NCBI GenBank assembly: GCA_030431675.1
Contig: JAUIIV010000005.1
Location: forward strand, 1-64,000
Length of the DNA stretch: 64,000 nucleotides
DNA from: Gammaproteobacteria bacterium
GTDB lineage: Bacteria; Pseudomonadota; Gammaproteobacteria; UBA6186; Azoamicaceae
Direction: 5' to 3'
Shown: positions 34,405 through 43,987 of the stretch, one piece after another
How the letters are laid out: each line of letters begins with the position of its first letter
Numbering within the stretch: position 1 is the first letter of the stretch
The notes under the pieces: model-generated
What the model was told of the DNA's origin: nothing
What the model saw: the letters and a program-made list of their open reading frames with translations, nothing else
The model's database searches: none
Program-made: the position numbers and the translations under genes

Positions 34405-35759
34405 CCCATTACCCGCAATATGTCATTATGCAGTGCTAGCAACATTATGCCACCAAGCACTGCAAATCCTACAAAGTTTCCGTAACGCATAGCAGTTGTA
34501 CTCAGTGCTTTTCCGCGCACTAGTTCTATACATAGATACAAAAAGTGTCCACCATCAAGAATTGGGATCGGCAGCATATTTAATACTGCCAAGCTAATAC
34601 TCACCAAGGCCAAGAACCCCAGAAAATGTTCAATACCCGAGACAACTGTCTGCCCAGCAAACTGTGCAATTGAGATTGGCCCAGCAATATGTTGGACTGA
34701 CATTTTGCCAAGGAGCATTTTTTTTAGAAACTGTAAAGTCAAAACAGTATAATCAATAGTTTTTTCTACTGCCTTAAACATTGCATCTATAGGTCCAAAG
34801 CGCTGAGTACGAATCATCTCAGTTGGCCATGGCATATTTTTAAATTGCACCCCGATATAACCGATGACATCACCTCCATCAATTACTTTTTTGCTTGGCG
34901 TGATCAAGATATCCATAGGGGATTCATTGCGTAAAACTGTTATTTGTGTAGTTTTATTATACTTATCATGTAATAAAGTCATAAATTGTGAACGACTAGT
35001 AATCTTTACGCCATCAAGGCCTATAATAACGTCATCTGGCTCTAATCCTGCTTGCTCTGCCGGCAAGCCTGGTAACAATTTACCTACAACTGGAACAATT
35101 GGATCAAGTGGCGTGATCCCTAAATCTAGGAGCATATTCTGATCATTCTCTGGCTGCCAATGGCTAACATTTAAAGCATGCTCTTGACGAATCCTTTGCT
35201 GTGGCCCAACTGTTGCAACACTTATAAAATCTTGCTCTCCCACTCCACTGAATAGGTTAACAGACACTTCTTCCCATGTTGGCGTGAGCTCACCGTTCAC
35301 AGCGACTATTTCTTGTCTAGCCTGTAAACCAGCAATATCAGCAACACTACCTTTAGGCACTTCACCTAACATCGGTACAATACTAGATATACCGATAATA
35401 AACATTAGCCAATAGGCAACTACCGCAAATATAATATTAAACAATGGCCCAGCTGCAACAATTAACATGCGCGCCCAAATTGGTTGTTGATTAAATTCTT
35501 GATGCAAATCACTAGCAGCAACTTTGCCTTCCATTACGTCCAGCATTTTTACATAACCACCGAGTGGTATAGCAGAAACTGCGTATGCAGTACCAGTACG
35601 ATCATGCCAGGTAAGCAATGGTTTACCAAAACCAATACTAAAGCGTAGTACCTTAACACCCAACAAGCGTGCAAACCAAAAGTGACCAAACTCATGTACA
35701 GTGACTAAAATCCCAATCGCCAGTACAAAACCAAGAATTGAAAACAATATGCTATGCAT
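34401..35759 (-). CDS. rseP: Site-2 zinc metalloprotease RseP
   Basis: 452 aa. HEFGH in VTVHEFGHFWFARL (~20-33) is the zinc site; two PDZ domains lie at ~115-290, and NMLPIPILDGGHF (~390) carries the third ligand Asp. It cleaves anti-sigma factor and signal-peptide remnants within the inner membrane. Start overlaps the idi stop by 8 bp, joining it to the mevalonate operon. In many gammaproteobacteria dxr precedes rseP, and here the mevalonate genes take that place. Confidence 0.93.
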   Translation of the reverse strand: MHSILFSILGFVLAIGILVTVHEFGHFWFARLLGVKVLRFSIGFGKPLLTWHDRTGTAYAVSAIPLGGYVKMLDVMEGKVAASDLHQEFNQQPIWARMLIVAAGPLFNIIFAVVAYWLMFIIGISSIVPMLGEVPKGSVADIAGLQARQEIVAVNGELTPTWEEVSVNLFSGVGEQDFISVATVGPQQRIRQEHALNVSHWQPENDQNMLLDLGITPLDPIVPVVGKLLPGLPAEQAGLEPDDVIIGLDGVKITSRSQFMTLLHDKYNKTTQITVLRNESPMDILITPSKKVIDGGDVIGYIGVQFKNMPWPTEMIRTQRFGPIDAMFKAVEKTIDYTVLTLQFLKKMLLGKMSVQHIAGPISIAQFAGQTVVSGIEHFLGFLALVSISLAVLNMLPIPILDGGHFLYLCIELVRGKALSTTAMRYGNFVGFAVLGGIMLLALHNDILRVMG

Positions 35760-36285
35760 TCATAACTTCCTCAGGCCATTTTGTCGTAACCACTTGCAAA
35801 GCTAAATTAAGCCACGGAGTATATTGCTGTGGGGTTAACAGCATTGATGAGATTAAGTCACTTACACTCACCCATCTATAATCTTGCACTTCAATAGGAT
35901 TGGGTTTAATTTCCTGTCCACTATATCTACCAACAAATACATGATCTAGTTCGTGCTCGATTAAACCATTGGTAAAATGAGCTCTATAGATAAAGCTACC
36001 CACTTCATGTACGTCACAAGTAAATCCAATCTCCTCAAGCATACGCCGCCTAGCCGCTTCAGCTACTGTTTCACCATCACGTGGGTGACTACAGCAAGTA
36101 TTGGTCCAAAGTCCACCACAATGATATTTACTCTGTTCGCGCTGTTGTAATAACAATCTTTTTTTATCATCGAAAACAAACACAGAAAATGCTCTATGCA
36201 GCAAACCTAATTCATGAGCACGGATCTTCTCTTCTAAACCCAGCTGCTTATCATCTCTATCAACCAACACCACTTGTTCAGACAT
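35752..36285 (-). CDS. idi: Isopentenyl-diphosphate delta-isomerase type I
   Basis: 177 aa from the ATG at 36285 (GGAG 7 nt upstream; a frame-open ATG at 36309 lies inside mvaD). Nudix-fold IDI-1 marks: LHRAFSVFVFD, WTNTCCSHPRDGE with the catalytic Cys (~60) and RRRMLEEIGF (~79), and EHELDHVF with the metal-binding Glu pair (~108). It interconverts IPP and DMAPP, the last step after mevalonate diphosphate decarboxylase, encoded just upstream with an 8-bp overlap. Its presence confirms reliance on the mevalonate route. Confidence 0.93.
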   Translation of the reverse strand: MSEQVVLVDRDDKQLGLEEKIRAHELGLLHRAFSVFVFDDKKRLLLQQREQSKYHCGGLWTNTCCSHPRDGETVAEAARRRMLEEIGFTCDVHEVGSFIYRAHFTNGLIEHELDHVFVGRYSGQEIKPNPIEVQDYRWVSVSDLISSMLLTPQQYTPWLNLALQVVTTKWPEEVMNA

Positions 36286-37294
36286 GTGTTGACTCCTTAA
36301 CCTTAGCAAATGGTGCTACAACTCGCATCTGGGCAAATTGCTCTTTAAGCTTTTCTTCATCTTTTTGCAGAAATAGTAATTTTAAATTAGGCCCTGCATC
36401 CTGCGTAAAAAATACAGGCAAGCCTTCGGCACGTAACCGCCATACTTTTTGCATAAGCTCTAGAGTACCACCCTGTGAGTATATGATGGGCGGTGTAGTT
36501 GCTAGCATCAATGCATGCATCGCTAAAGAATTTGCCTCCGCCGTAGTGCCAAGCGCCCAAAAGTCGCGTTGCTCTAGCGCTTCATCAACTACTTTAATTG
36601 CTTTGTTAACAGTCTCAGGCCATAACTTATAATATGGACAAGTCTCTACAGTTGCCTGCATCGCATCACGTGAGGAAATACTTTTTTGTTTGCTATCTAC
36701 TAATAAGATACCTACTCTAAGCTCTGGCCACACATACTCCAAGTCCTCGGCGTAGCTATCCATACCATCTTTAGCAATACCTGCATTCCATAGTACAAAC
36801 CCATCGTATATAGAACGACAGGCACTACCACTACCAAGACGTGCCAATATTGATAAATGGGAATCTGACTGCTCCCAGGCAAACAACTTATCTAAAGCCT
36901 TCACCGTAGCTGCAAAACCACAGGCACTAGAAGCCAAACCAGCAGCAACAGGAATATTGGTATCTGTTTCTATTTTAAATTTAGTATCGGCAGTTGGCCT
37001 AAATAAATCAAAAAACTCAATTAACCTTTGATAGAACAGTGTATTAGTGGATACAGCCTCACCATTTAGCCATATCTCTTCTGTACCACTCAAACTAATC
37101 TTAGTGCTAGCACCAAGTTCCCCCATAGATACAGACAAACTGCTAGTCATAGGCAAATTAAGTTCTATATCTCTTTTCCCCCAATATTTACATAATGCAA
37201 TATTAGTGGATGCAAATGCACTGGCGGTTTCTAACTGTGGTACTCTTTTGTCTTTAATTAAAGTACTTACTACTTTTTCTCTAGTTATATTCAT
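36278..37294 (-). CDS. mvaD: Diphosphomevalonate decarboxylase
   Basis: 338 aa. Typical start ASAFASTNIALCKYWGKRD (~25-43), GHMP loop PVAAGLASSACGFAA (~115-129), SGSACRSIYDGFV (~154-166) and the C-terminal TQDAGPNLKLLFL (~301-313) are those of mevalonate diphosphate decarboxylases. Converts mevalonate 5-diphosphate to isopentenyl diphosphate with ATP. Overlaps the neighbouring kinase gene by 14 bp and idi by 8 bp, so the five-gene pathway is a single unit. Confidence 0.92.
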   Translation of the reverse strand: MNITREKVVSTLIKDKRVPQLETASAFASTNIALCKYWGKRDIELNLPMTSSLSVSMGELGASTKISLSGTEEIWLNGEAVSTNTLFYQRLIEFFDLFRPTADTKFKIETDTNIPVAAGLASSACGFAATVKALDKLFAWEQSDSHLSILARLGSGSACRSIYDGFVLWNAGIAKDGMDSYAEDLEYVWPELRVGILLVDSKQKSISSRDAMQATVETCPYYKLWPETVNKAIKVVDEALEQRDFWALGTTAEANSLAMHALMLATTPPIIYSQGGTLELMQKVWRLRAEGLPVFFTQDAGPNLKLLFLQKDEEKLKEQFAQMRVVAPFAKVKESTHV

Positions 37295-38210
37295 ATACTA
37301 GCCCTTTGTTACTATTTTTGAGATTAAATTGCTGCATTTTACCTGCAGTAAAAATTTGTTCATTTAGCGTGCCTAACCCTATAACACAGTCGCCCAAACC
37401 TGCCCCGGAGATCTTAGCTCCCAAAATCTCGGTTTGCTCAGCTAGTTTTGTGCTAATAGCATCTAAATTATTATCACTCACGCCTAGTTGCACATGTAAT
37501 TGATGATGCCTATCAAAAATCTTTCCTACCATATGCCAATCACCTTGCTCTATAGCAACTAAGGCATCACTAACACACTCCTGAATCAAAGTATAAATAT
37601 TCTTAAACTTCTTTGGATCAAGCACCACTTGGGCGTTAACTTTACTTAACACATCCTTAGTTGGTGTTTTATAACCACAATACACTGCAGTTAAATCAGG
37701 CCAGCTAGGTAGCTGCTGGAGAACGCCGCCATCCATAGCATAATGTAGAGTACCACCATAGGTACTAGCAGCAATATCTGCACCAGAGCCGCCCTGATTT
37801 AAACTTTGCGCCAAAGTAAAAATTTGTTCTTTAGTCATTGGTTTTAGCCAAGCAGCAAGTGCCGCAATAGTAGCAACTGTTACCGCTGCAGAAGATCCAA
37901 ACCCCAAATTGCTCGCAAAATCTGCATTAATGCGAACCTCAAACCCACTAGGCAACAAATCTTTAAAGGCAGCTATAGCATGCATTACGTGCGTAAATGG
38001 TTGCTGGACTGTAAAATTTTCTATCGCGACATCTAACGTTCCCAAACGCGTATCATACATTTTGATAAAGTTAGTATCCTTTGGGGTAAGATTTATCTCT
38101 AGTCTCTGTGTCACAGCCATTACTATAGCTTCATTACCATGCAATACTGCATGCTCGCCCATTAGCATGATACTGCCAGGAACAGATACTTTATATGATT
38201 TGCATACCAT
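37281..38210 (-). CDS. GHMP-family kinase of the mevalonate pathway
   Basis: 309 aa. SVPGSIMLMGEHAVLHG (~9-25), NLGFGSSAAVTVATIAAL (~101-118) and ISGAGLGDCVIGLG (~267-280) are the three GHMP motifs. The GEHAVLHG start is mevalonate-kinase-like, but a second kinase with the same features precedes it. As the pathway needs one mevalonate kinase and one phosphomevalonate kinase, the two genes most likely divide these roles. This one, next to mvaD, is my weaker candidate for phosphomevalonate kinase. The sequence alone does not prove which is which. Confidence 0.8.
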   Translation of the reverse strand: MVCKSYKVSVPGSIMLMGEHAVLHGNEAIVMAVTQRLEINLTPKDTNFIKMYDTRLGTLDVAIENFTVQQPFTHVMHAIAAFKDLLPSGFEVRINADFASNLGFGSSAAVTVATIAALAAWLKPMTKEQIFTLAQSLNQGGSGADIAASTYGGTLHYAMDGGVLQQLPSWPDLTAVYCGYKTPTKDVLSKVNAQVVLDPKKFKNIYTLIQECVSDALVAIEQGDWHMVGKIFDRHHQLHVQLGVSDNNLDAISTKLAEQTEILGAKISGAGLGDCVIGLGTLNEQIFTAGKMQQFNLKNSNKGLVYEYN

Positions 38211-39213
38211 GATTATCTACTTCTACTGTTTGCATTTGATACCCATAATTTTCTACAACCGGTAATATATTTTGGCCACCTATTACCAGCACTACCCCAG
38301 CATTATCACCATATATAGAGCCAGCACCACATACTTTTGCTGCTGCACCAATGTGCTCTAAGTCTCGGATAAAATTTGTGACCCGGCTTGGTACTACTTG
38401 AATAGACTCCAACAAGCGTTGATTACGTTGTACAGCTTCCTGCAAAGCCTCATTATCTTGGCGTTGTAAAGCACAATCTACCGCATTAGCTACAACCCCA
38501 AATTCACGAGCCTTTGCAGCATGCATTATGTCTGCGACTTTAGTTACGCACTCTCCAGTAGTAGACTGAGGTTTGCCAGTATTGACTATAGTTAACTTCA
38601 GATTTGGGAATACGCGTTGCTCGAGTTGTTTGTCATGTTGATATCGCACGCAACCACCATTAGCAACTAAATGTAAATCTACCCCACTTGATTTACCATG
38701 TTGTAAGTCTTCAATTTTTTTAGCCAAGCTTAAATACTGTTCGATTTCCCAATCTAGCCCCAGCAAATTACAGAGAGAATATACACTACTTAACACCGCT
38801 GCAGCTGAGGACCCCATTCCACATCCTATTGGTATCTGTGAGTCTACTGCTATTTCTACTCCACGTTGTAAAGGGACATTTATAACGTCTAGGATGTTGG
38901 AGACAGAATACTGTAATAGTTCAAAAGGTTTTTTGAGCACTGTGCTAATACTAGTATTACCACGTAAGAAATTACCATACTCTTGTTGCAACTTGGATTT
39001 TAATTTGCCTAAAGCTTGGAAGGTCAAGGATTTTGCGTAAGACAAATCTGCAAGCTTAAAATATACGCCTTCACTATCTGCACGCCAACTTGTTGTAGCT
39101 TGCGTATAGCAATTCACTGCTACGGCAATAGCAGGTTGGTTATATAAAACGGCATGCTCACCTGCCAAGATTAATTTTGCTGGAGCACGTGCTGTCAAGC
39201 TGGCTGGTTGCAT
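38191..39213 (-). CDS. Mevalonate kinase (GHMP family), probable
   Basis: 340 aa. APAKLILAGEHAVLYNQPAI (~9-28), PIGCGMGSSAAAVLSSV (~128-144), GKSSGVDLHLVANGG (~173-187), NTGKPQSTTGECV (~211-223) and VCGAGSIYGDNAGVVLV (~293-309) fit mevalonate kinase. The glycine-rich third motif is atypical (GSIYGDN rather than GGGG). ATP-dependent phosphorylation of mevalonate. Begins inside the last 56 bp of the HMG-CoA reductase gene and overlaps the next kinase by 20 bp. Confidence 0.82.
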   Translation of the reverse strand: MQPASLTARAPAKLILAGEHAVLYNQPAIAVAVNCYTQATTSWRADSEGVYFKLADLSYAKSLTFQALGKLKSKLQQEYGNFLRGNTSISTVLKKPFELLQYSVSNILDVINVPLQRGVEIAVDSQIPIGCGMGSSAAAVLSSVYSLCNLLGLDWEIEQYLSLAKKIEDLQHGKSSGVDLHLVANGGCVRYQHDKQLEQRVFPNLKLTIVNTGKPQSTTGECVTKVADIMHAAKAREFGVVANAVDCALQRQDNEALQEAVQRNQRLLESIQVVPSRVTNFIRDLEHIGAAAKVCGAGSIYGDNAGVVLVIGGQNILPVVENYGYQMQTVEVDNHGMQII

Positions 39214-40240
39214 TTTTTTTTGATCGCTCCATTTTTAAATGGGTGCGGATTAATTCCCCAGGATTTGTTTGAGCTGCTAACAAAGATAATTCACCACACA
39301 AAACTGTTGATGCAATAATTACTGCCAAACGTCGCGCATTTGCGCCTGGCTCAGCTGATTGCGTGCAACCCAGCGTAGCCAAATTCTGCTTGGCAAAGTC
39401 TGCATCCTTCCCACTACCTACAGTGCCCACAATTAAATTAGACAAGGTCACTGAGAAATACAAGTCGCCAGCCCGCTCTTCTGCATGCACTATACCTTGG
39501 GAGCCTTCCACAATATTGGCAGCATCTTGTCCCGTTGCCAAATAAACAGCCAATAGCATATTGGCAAAATGAGCATTAGCGCTGCGTAAACTACCAGCTA
39601 TAGTTGAGCCTAAAAGGTTTTTCTTAATGTGTAAGTCTACAATCTGCTCAGGTAAAGTTCTTAACTCTTTATAACAAACCTGCCTAGGTATAAGAATTTC
39701 TGCAACCACATTCTTGCCGCGCCCTGCAATAGCATTAACTGCAGATACTTTTTTATCAGTACAAAAGTTACCTGATATTGATACATACTTGAGTTGTTTG
39801 TAATTATCTAACAACCAACGTAATAAATTGTCTGCAGCAGCGGTCACCATGTTATGTCCAGAAGCATCGCCGCTATTAATCAACAAACGCACATACAATA
39901 AGCTACCTACTATCTGATAATCTAGCTGTTTAAAACGTGCATAATTGCTTACTCCCGAAACAACTTCCGCAATCTCAGTTTCTCGCTGTTGCAAATCTTG
40001 CATTACCGCATATGCGTGCTCTGCAGTTAATGCATCAACCACTATTGAGCGAGCCATGCCATCATTGACAATTACTGCTTTAATACCTTGAGTAGCACGT
40101 GAGACTCTAGCACCGCGGCTAGTCGAGGGCCATAAAGGTGTCTCCAACGTTGCCATAGGCACATATACTTCGCCAGTAAATTCTTGGCTAACTATTTTTA
40201 CAGGACCAATATTGCGAACAGGAATATCTATAGTTTTCAT
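39158..40240 (-). CDS. Hydroxymethylglutaryl-CoA reductase
   Basis: 360 aa, catalytic domain only, no membrane anchor. VPMATLETPLW (~27-37, catalytic Glu), NSGDASGHNMVTAAADN (~122-138), GNFCTDKKVSAVN (~156-168, catalytic Lys), GQDAANIVEGSQGI (~236-249, catalytic Asp) and LIRTHLKME near the end (candidate catalytic His). Reduces HMG-CoA to mevalonate, the committed step. First mevalonate gene in the operon, 8 bp after cdsA. The C-terminal Ser/Lys-rich tail overlaps the kinase start and looks like read-through extension. Confidence 0.9.
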   Translation of the reverse strand: MKTIDIPVRNIGPVKIVSQEFTGEVYVPMATLETPLWPSTSRGARVSRATQGIKAVIVNDGMARSIVVDALTAEHAYAVMQDLQQRETEIAEVVSGVSNYARFKQLDYQIVGSLLYVRLLINSGDASGHNMVTAAADNLLRWLLDNYKQLKYVSISGNFCTDKKVSAVNAIAGRGKNVVAEILIPRQVCYKELRTLPEQIVDLHIKKNLLGSTIAGSLRSANAHFANMLLAVYLATGQDAANIVEGSQGIVHAEERAGDLYFSVTLSNLIVGTVGSGKDADFAKQNLATLGCTQSAEPGANARRLAVIIASTVLCGELSLLAAQTNPGELIRTHLKMERSKKNATSQLDSTCSSKINLGR

Positions 40241-40248
40241 AATTAATT

Positions 40249-41073
40249 CTACATACTCAATATACTTACATTTTGCAGCACTTGCAGACCTAACACATAA
40301 ATAGGAAATGCTGCCAACATACTATCTAGGCGATCATACATTCCACCATGCCCAGGAATTAATGCACCACTATCTTTGTAATCATAAACTCGTTTCAACA
40401 TGCTCTCGACTAAATCGCCTAATACAGCAGCTAATACAGTTGCAAGTCCTAACCATAATAAATACACCAATGGCAAAGCAGGCTTAAATATCCAATAAAA
40501 TAAAGCGCTCATAGCAAGACCAGTTAATATTGCGCCATAAAAACCTGCTATAGTTTTGCCAGGGCTGACCTGGGGTATTAACTTTGTTTTACCAAATAAT
40601 TTACCAGCACAATAAGCACCAATATCTGCACCCCAAACCAATAAACAACCCAATAATACCCAAACTGGGCCTGTAGGTCCCTGCTTATGCAATTGATTAA
40701 AAGCTACCCATGCTGGAATAAACATAATTAAACCAACTAAAGGCTGTAAAAACAGCGCCTTCCAAATCTGTTTGCCTTTAGGAAAATACAATACACCGAT
40801 AAACGCTATTGCCCACCAGCAGAGTGACAACCAATACATCCAAGAGATGCTAAAGCCAGCACTAAACAAACTGTACGCAATAGCTACAAAAGCCGCCAAA
40901 AGTACTAAGCGGGCAATACTACTCACTTTGACTGTCATCTGAATCCATTCCCATGCAGCGCAGCCAAAGACTACTCCACTTGCAAAAGCCATATAGCCAG
41001 TATCCATCTTGAGAATACCTAGCACTACCAAAGGAATTAAGACAATTGCTGAAATCAAACGTAATTTAAACAT
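40249..41073 (-). CDS. cdsA: Phosphatidate cytidylyltransferase
   Basis: 274 aa polytopic membrane protein. The C-terminal signature KTIAGFYGAILTG, then LGDLVESMLKRVYDYKDSGA and LIPGHGGMYDRLDSM, with the conserved Lys-Asp/His-Gly-Gly-Asp residues, is that of CdsA. Makes CDP-diacylglycerol, the precursor of bacterial phospholipids. Overlaps uppS by 8 bp in the standard frr-uppS-cdsA order. Confidence 0.95.
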   Translation of the reverse strand: MFKLRLISAIVLIPLVVLGILKMDTGYMAFASGVVFGCAAWEWIQMTVKVSSIARLVLLAAFVAIAYSLFSAGFSISWMYWLSLCWWAIAFIGVLYFPKGKQIWKALFLQPLVGLIMFIPAWVAFNQLHKQGPTGPVWVLLGCLLVWGADIGAYCAGKLFGKTKLIPQVSPGKTIAGFYGAILTGLAMSALFYWIFKPALPLVYLLWLGLATVLAAVLGDLVESMLKRVYDYKDSGALIPGHGGMYDRLDSMLAAFPIYVLGLQVLQNVSILSM

Positions 41074-41776
41074 TTTCTACCATACCAAAACGTCGCTGAC
41101 GCGCAGCATAAAAATCTAAAGACTTATACAAATCTTCTTTACTAAAGTCTGGCCACAGAGTATCGGTAAAATATAATTCCGTATACGCTAACTGCCATAA
41201 TAAAAAATTACTCATACGTTGCTCACCACTAGTCCTAATCAATAAATCAGGATCTGGCAATATTCGTGTAGACAACCCTTCTGCAAAATCTTGCTCCGTA
41301 AGGCCATCTAAAGTTAACTCTCCGTCGTTAATCCTTGTATGCAGATGCTTAGCTGCTTGTAGAATATCCCAACGTCCGCCATAATTAAGAGCAATATTCA
41401 AATGCAAACCTTTATTCTCACAAGTAAGATTTTCTGCACTCTTAATTGCTAGTTGTAACTTTGCTGATAAGCGCTGTGGATCGCCTATAACTGTTAATTT
41501 CACGTTACTCTGATGTAGCTCTTTTACTTCTTCCGTTAACATCTTGTAGAGCAATTCCATAAGCACTTTAACTTCGCTTACTGGACGCTGCCAATTCTCG
41601 CTACTAAAAGCAAACAAAGTTAAAACTGGAATATGTAGATCTATAGCAGTCTGCACCGTACGCCTAGCAGCTTCGACACCCTGTCGATGGCCTGCCACAC
41701 GCGGTAACAATCTCTTTTGAGCCCACCGGCCACTACCATCCATGATGATTGCTACATGCTGTGGTATCGTCGTCAT
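41066..41776 (-). CDS. uppS: Undecaprenyl diphosphate synthase
   Basis: 236 aa. HVAIIMDGSGRWAQKR (~7-22) is the diphosphate-binding motif, though the usual Asn of DGNGRWA is Ser here. LFAFSSENWQRP (~68-79), LNYGGRWDI (~146) and PDLLIRTSGEQRMSNFLLWQ (~192-211) are intact. Cis-prenyl chain elongation giving the C55 lipid carrier for cell wall and LPS. It uses IPP from the mevalonate genes of the same operon. Three bp separate it from frr. Confidence 0.95.
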   Translation of the reverse strand: MTTIPQHVAIIMDGSGRWAQKRLLPRVAGHRQGVEAARRTVQTAIDLHIPVLTLFAFSSENWQRPVSEVKVLMELLYKMLTEEVKELHQSNVKLTVIGDPQRLSAKLQLAIKSAENLTCENKGLHLNIALNYGGRWDILQAAKHLHTRINDGELTLDGLTEQDFAEGLSTRILPDPDLLIRTSGEQRMSNFLLWQLAYTELYFTDTLWPDFSKEDLYKSLDFYAARQRRFGMVENV

Positions 41777-41779
41777 AGA

Positions 41780-42337
41780 CTACACATGCATTAAATCAGT
41801 TTCTTTTTCTTGGACAATTTTATCAATTTCACTAATATGCTTATCAGTGATCTTCTGAATATTATCCTGCTCTCGACGCTCTTCGTCTTCAGTAATTTTC
41901 TTATCTTTAAGTAAATTTTTAATGTGATTATTAGCGTCACGACGAATATTACGAATAGATACTCGAGCTTCTTCAGCGCTAGACTTAAGTTGCTTTACCA
42001 GTGTTATACGTCTCTCCTCAGTCAATGGAGGTAGTGGTACACGTATAACCTGCCCAGCAGTAGCTGGATTTAAGCCTAATTCACTAGACAAGATAGCTTT
42101 ATCAACCGCAGCGACCATTGCTTTATCAAAAGGGGTTACTGTTAAAGTACGAGAATCAGAAACTGTAATACTTGCAACTTGATTAAGTGGTGTTGGGGTA
42201 CCGTAATACTCAACCGTTAACCCATCTAAAATACTTGGATGAGCACGACCAGTGCGCAGCTTTGCCAAATCATGTTTTAAACTGTCTATGCTTTTTTGCA
42301 TTTTGGTTTGCGCATCTTTTTTAAGCTCTTCAAACAT
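41780..42337 (-). CDS. frr: Ribosome recycling factor
   Basis: 185 aa, normal length. [20 protein letters not shown] (~25-44) and the coiled-coil C-terminus [20 protein letters not shown] (~130-149) are characteristic. Splits post-termination ribosomes with EF-G. Between pyrH and uppS as in most proteobacteria. A purine-rich AAAAGGAGT site precedes the ATG. Confidence 0.96.
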   Translation of the reverse strand: MFEELKKDAQTKMQKSIDSLKHDLAKLRTGRAHPSILDGLTVEYYGTPTPLNQVASITVSDSRTLTVTPFDKAMVAAVDKAILSSELGLNPATAGQVIRVPLPPLTEERRITLVKQLKSSAEEARVSIRNIRRDANNHIKNLLKDKKITEDEERREQDNIQKITDKHISEIDKIVQEKETDLMHV

Positions 42338-42365
42338 GCCGCTCGACTCCTTTTATAATCTGTAA

Positions 42366-43082
42366 CTATTTTACTAAAGTACCTTCTTCTGCTCCGCACA
42401 CCACGCGCATTAAAGCACCTTCTTTATTGGTATTAAAAACTATTATCTTCATATTCTGATCGCGACACTGCGTAAAAGCAGCCAAATCCATAACACCAAG
42501 CTCTTTGTGTAATGCTTCTTGAAATGATAAATTTGTGTACATTTTCGCATCAGGATTTTTTATAGGATCTTTATCATAAATCCCATCTACGCTTGTAGCT
42601 TTTAGTAGGATATCAGCTTCTGTCTCTATTGCACGCAAGCTAGCGGCAGAGTCAGTAGTAACTAATGGATTACCAGTACCACCGGCAAAAATCACTATCT
42701 CACCATGAGTTAAATGGTAAATAGCTTTACGGCGATCATAATGATCAACAATCCCACTCATAGGAATAGCAGACATTACCCTAGACTCATACCCCGCCCG
42801 TTCACATGCATCACGCAATGCCAAAGCATTCATTAAAGTGGCGAGCATACCCATGTGATCACCAGTAATGCGCCCGATGCCCGCTGCAGACAAAGTCTCC
42901 CCGCGAAACAAGTTACCACCACCAACAACCACACCAACTTGCACACCCAGGGACGTTACCTCACCTATTTCAGCAGCAATCTTATCAAGCACTGCTGGAG
43001 ATATACTATAGTTTGTATCTCCAGCCAGAGCTTCGCCACTAAATTTTAACAAAATCCGTGTATATCGAGGATTTTTTGCCAC
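42366..43082 (-). CDS. pyrH: Uridylate kinase
   Basis: 238 aa. [13 protein letters not shown] (~10-22), [12 protein letters not shown] (~51-62), [15 protein letters not shown] (~75-89) and [16 protein letters not shown] (~132-147) are the conserved PyrH blocks of the amino-acid kinase fold. Phosphorylates UMP to UDP. Position between tsf and frr is standard. Confidence 0.96.
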   Translation of the reverse strand: MAKNPRYTRILLKFSGEALAGDTNYSISPAVLDKIAAEIGEVTSLGVQVGVVVGGGNLFRGETLSAAGIGRITGDHMGMLATLMNALALRDACERAGYESRVMSAIPMSGIVDHYDRRKAIYHLTHGEIVIFAGGTGNPLVTTDSAASLRAIETEADILLKATSVDGIYDKDPIKNPDAKMYTNLSFQEALHKELGVMDLAAFTQCRDQNMKIIVFNTNKEGALMRVVCGAEEGTLVK

Positions 43083-43107
43083 CTTGTAACGCCCCCTCTA
43101 GTCTTTA

Positions 43108-43983
43108 TTAGCCCTTAACTTGTGACATTACCTCGTTCACAAAGTCATCGGCTTTCTTCTCTATCCCTTGCCCAACTTCAAAACGCACATAAGAAGTTAC
43201 ATTCACTTTTTTGGCTTGCAACATCTTACCTACCGTTTGATCTGGATCTTTAACAAAAGCCTGTCCAGTAAGTGTCATCTCTTGGATAAACTTATTAATA
43301 CGTCCAGAAATGATTTTTTCCATAATTTCTGGTGGCTTCTTAGAGTCACTAGCCTCTGCCTGTGCTAATAAAATTTCCTTTTCTTTTGCTAATACTTCAG
43401 ATGGAATATCAGCTTCATTCAAGTATTCTGGCTTCATAGCTGCAACATGCATCGCTACATCTCTAGCAACTTCTGCATCAGCTGGAGAGACAGCCACTAC
43501 TGCACCTATGCGTGAAAACTCACCATCAGCACCATGCATATAAGCCTGTATTAGCCCGTCATCTTCTGCCGTAAGCATTTTGATGCGACGAATATTAATA
43601 TTTTCGCCAATTTGCGCAACAAGTGCTAAACGATCAGCTTCTAAATCACCAGCTATGCTTTCACTCTGTTTATTTAGTGCTGTGTTTGCAACATTTTTAC
43701 AAAAATCTTTGAAACGCTCTTCACGTGCCACAAAATCAGTTTCACAGTTAATCTCAGCGATTACAGCAGTTCTTTGGTCTGAGCTAATAGCCACAGATAT
43801 CAGTCCTTCCGCTGCTACACGATCACCTTTTTTAACTGCTTTAGCTTCACCTGCAACTCGCAGAGCTTCAATTGCTGCATCCATATCACCATTAGCAGCC
43901 ATTAATGCCTTCTTACAATCCATCATGCCTACGCCAGTTCTTTCACGTAGATCACGTACCATTGTTGCATTTATTTGTGTCAT
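43108..43983 (-). CDS. tsf: Elongation factor Ts
   Basis: 291 aa. VRDLRERTGVGMMDCKKALM (~9-28) is the UBA-like N-terminal signature, followed by INCETDFVAREE (~78-89), the TDFV contact to EF-Tu. Two core subdomains follow. Nucleotide exchange factor for EF-Tu. Downstream of rpsB with a 4-bp gap, so co-transcribed. Confidence 0.96.
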   Translation of the reverse strand: MTQINATMVRDLRERTGVGMMDCKKALMAANGDMDAAIEALRVAGEAKAVKKGDRVAAEGLISVAISSDQRTAVIAEINCETDFVAREERFKDFCKNVANTALNKQSESIAGDLEADRLALVAQIGENINIRRIKMLTAEDDGLIQAYMHGADGEFSRIGAVVAVSPADAEVARDVAMHVAAMKPEYLNEADIPSEVLAKEKEILLAQAEASDSKKPPEIMEKIISGRINKFIQEMTLTGQAFVKDPDQTVGKMLQAKKVNVTSYVRFEVGQGIEKKADDFVNEVMSQVKG

Positions 43984-43987
43984 TACT

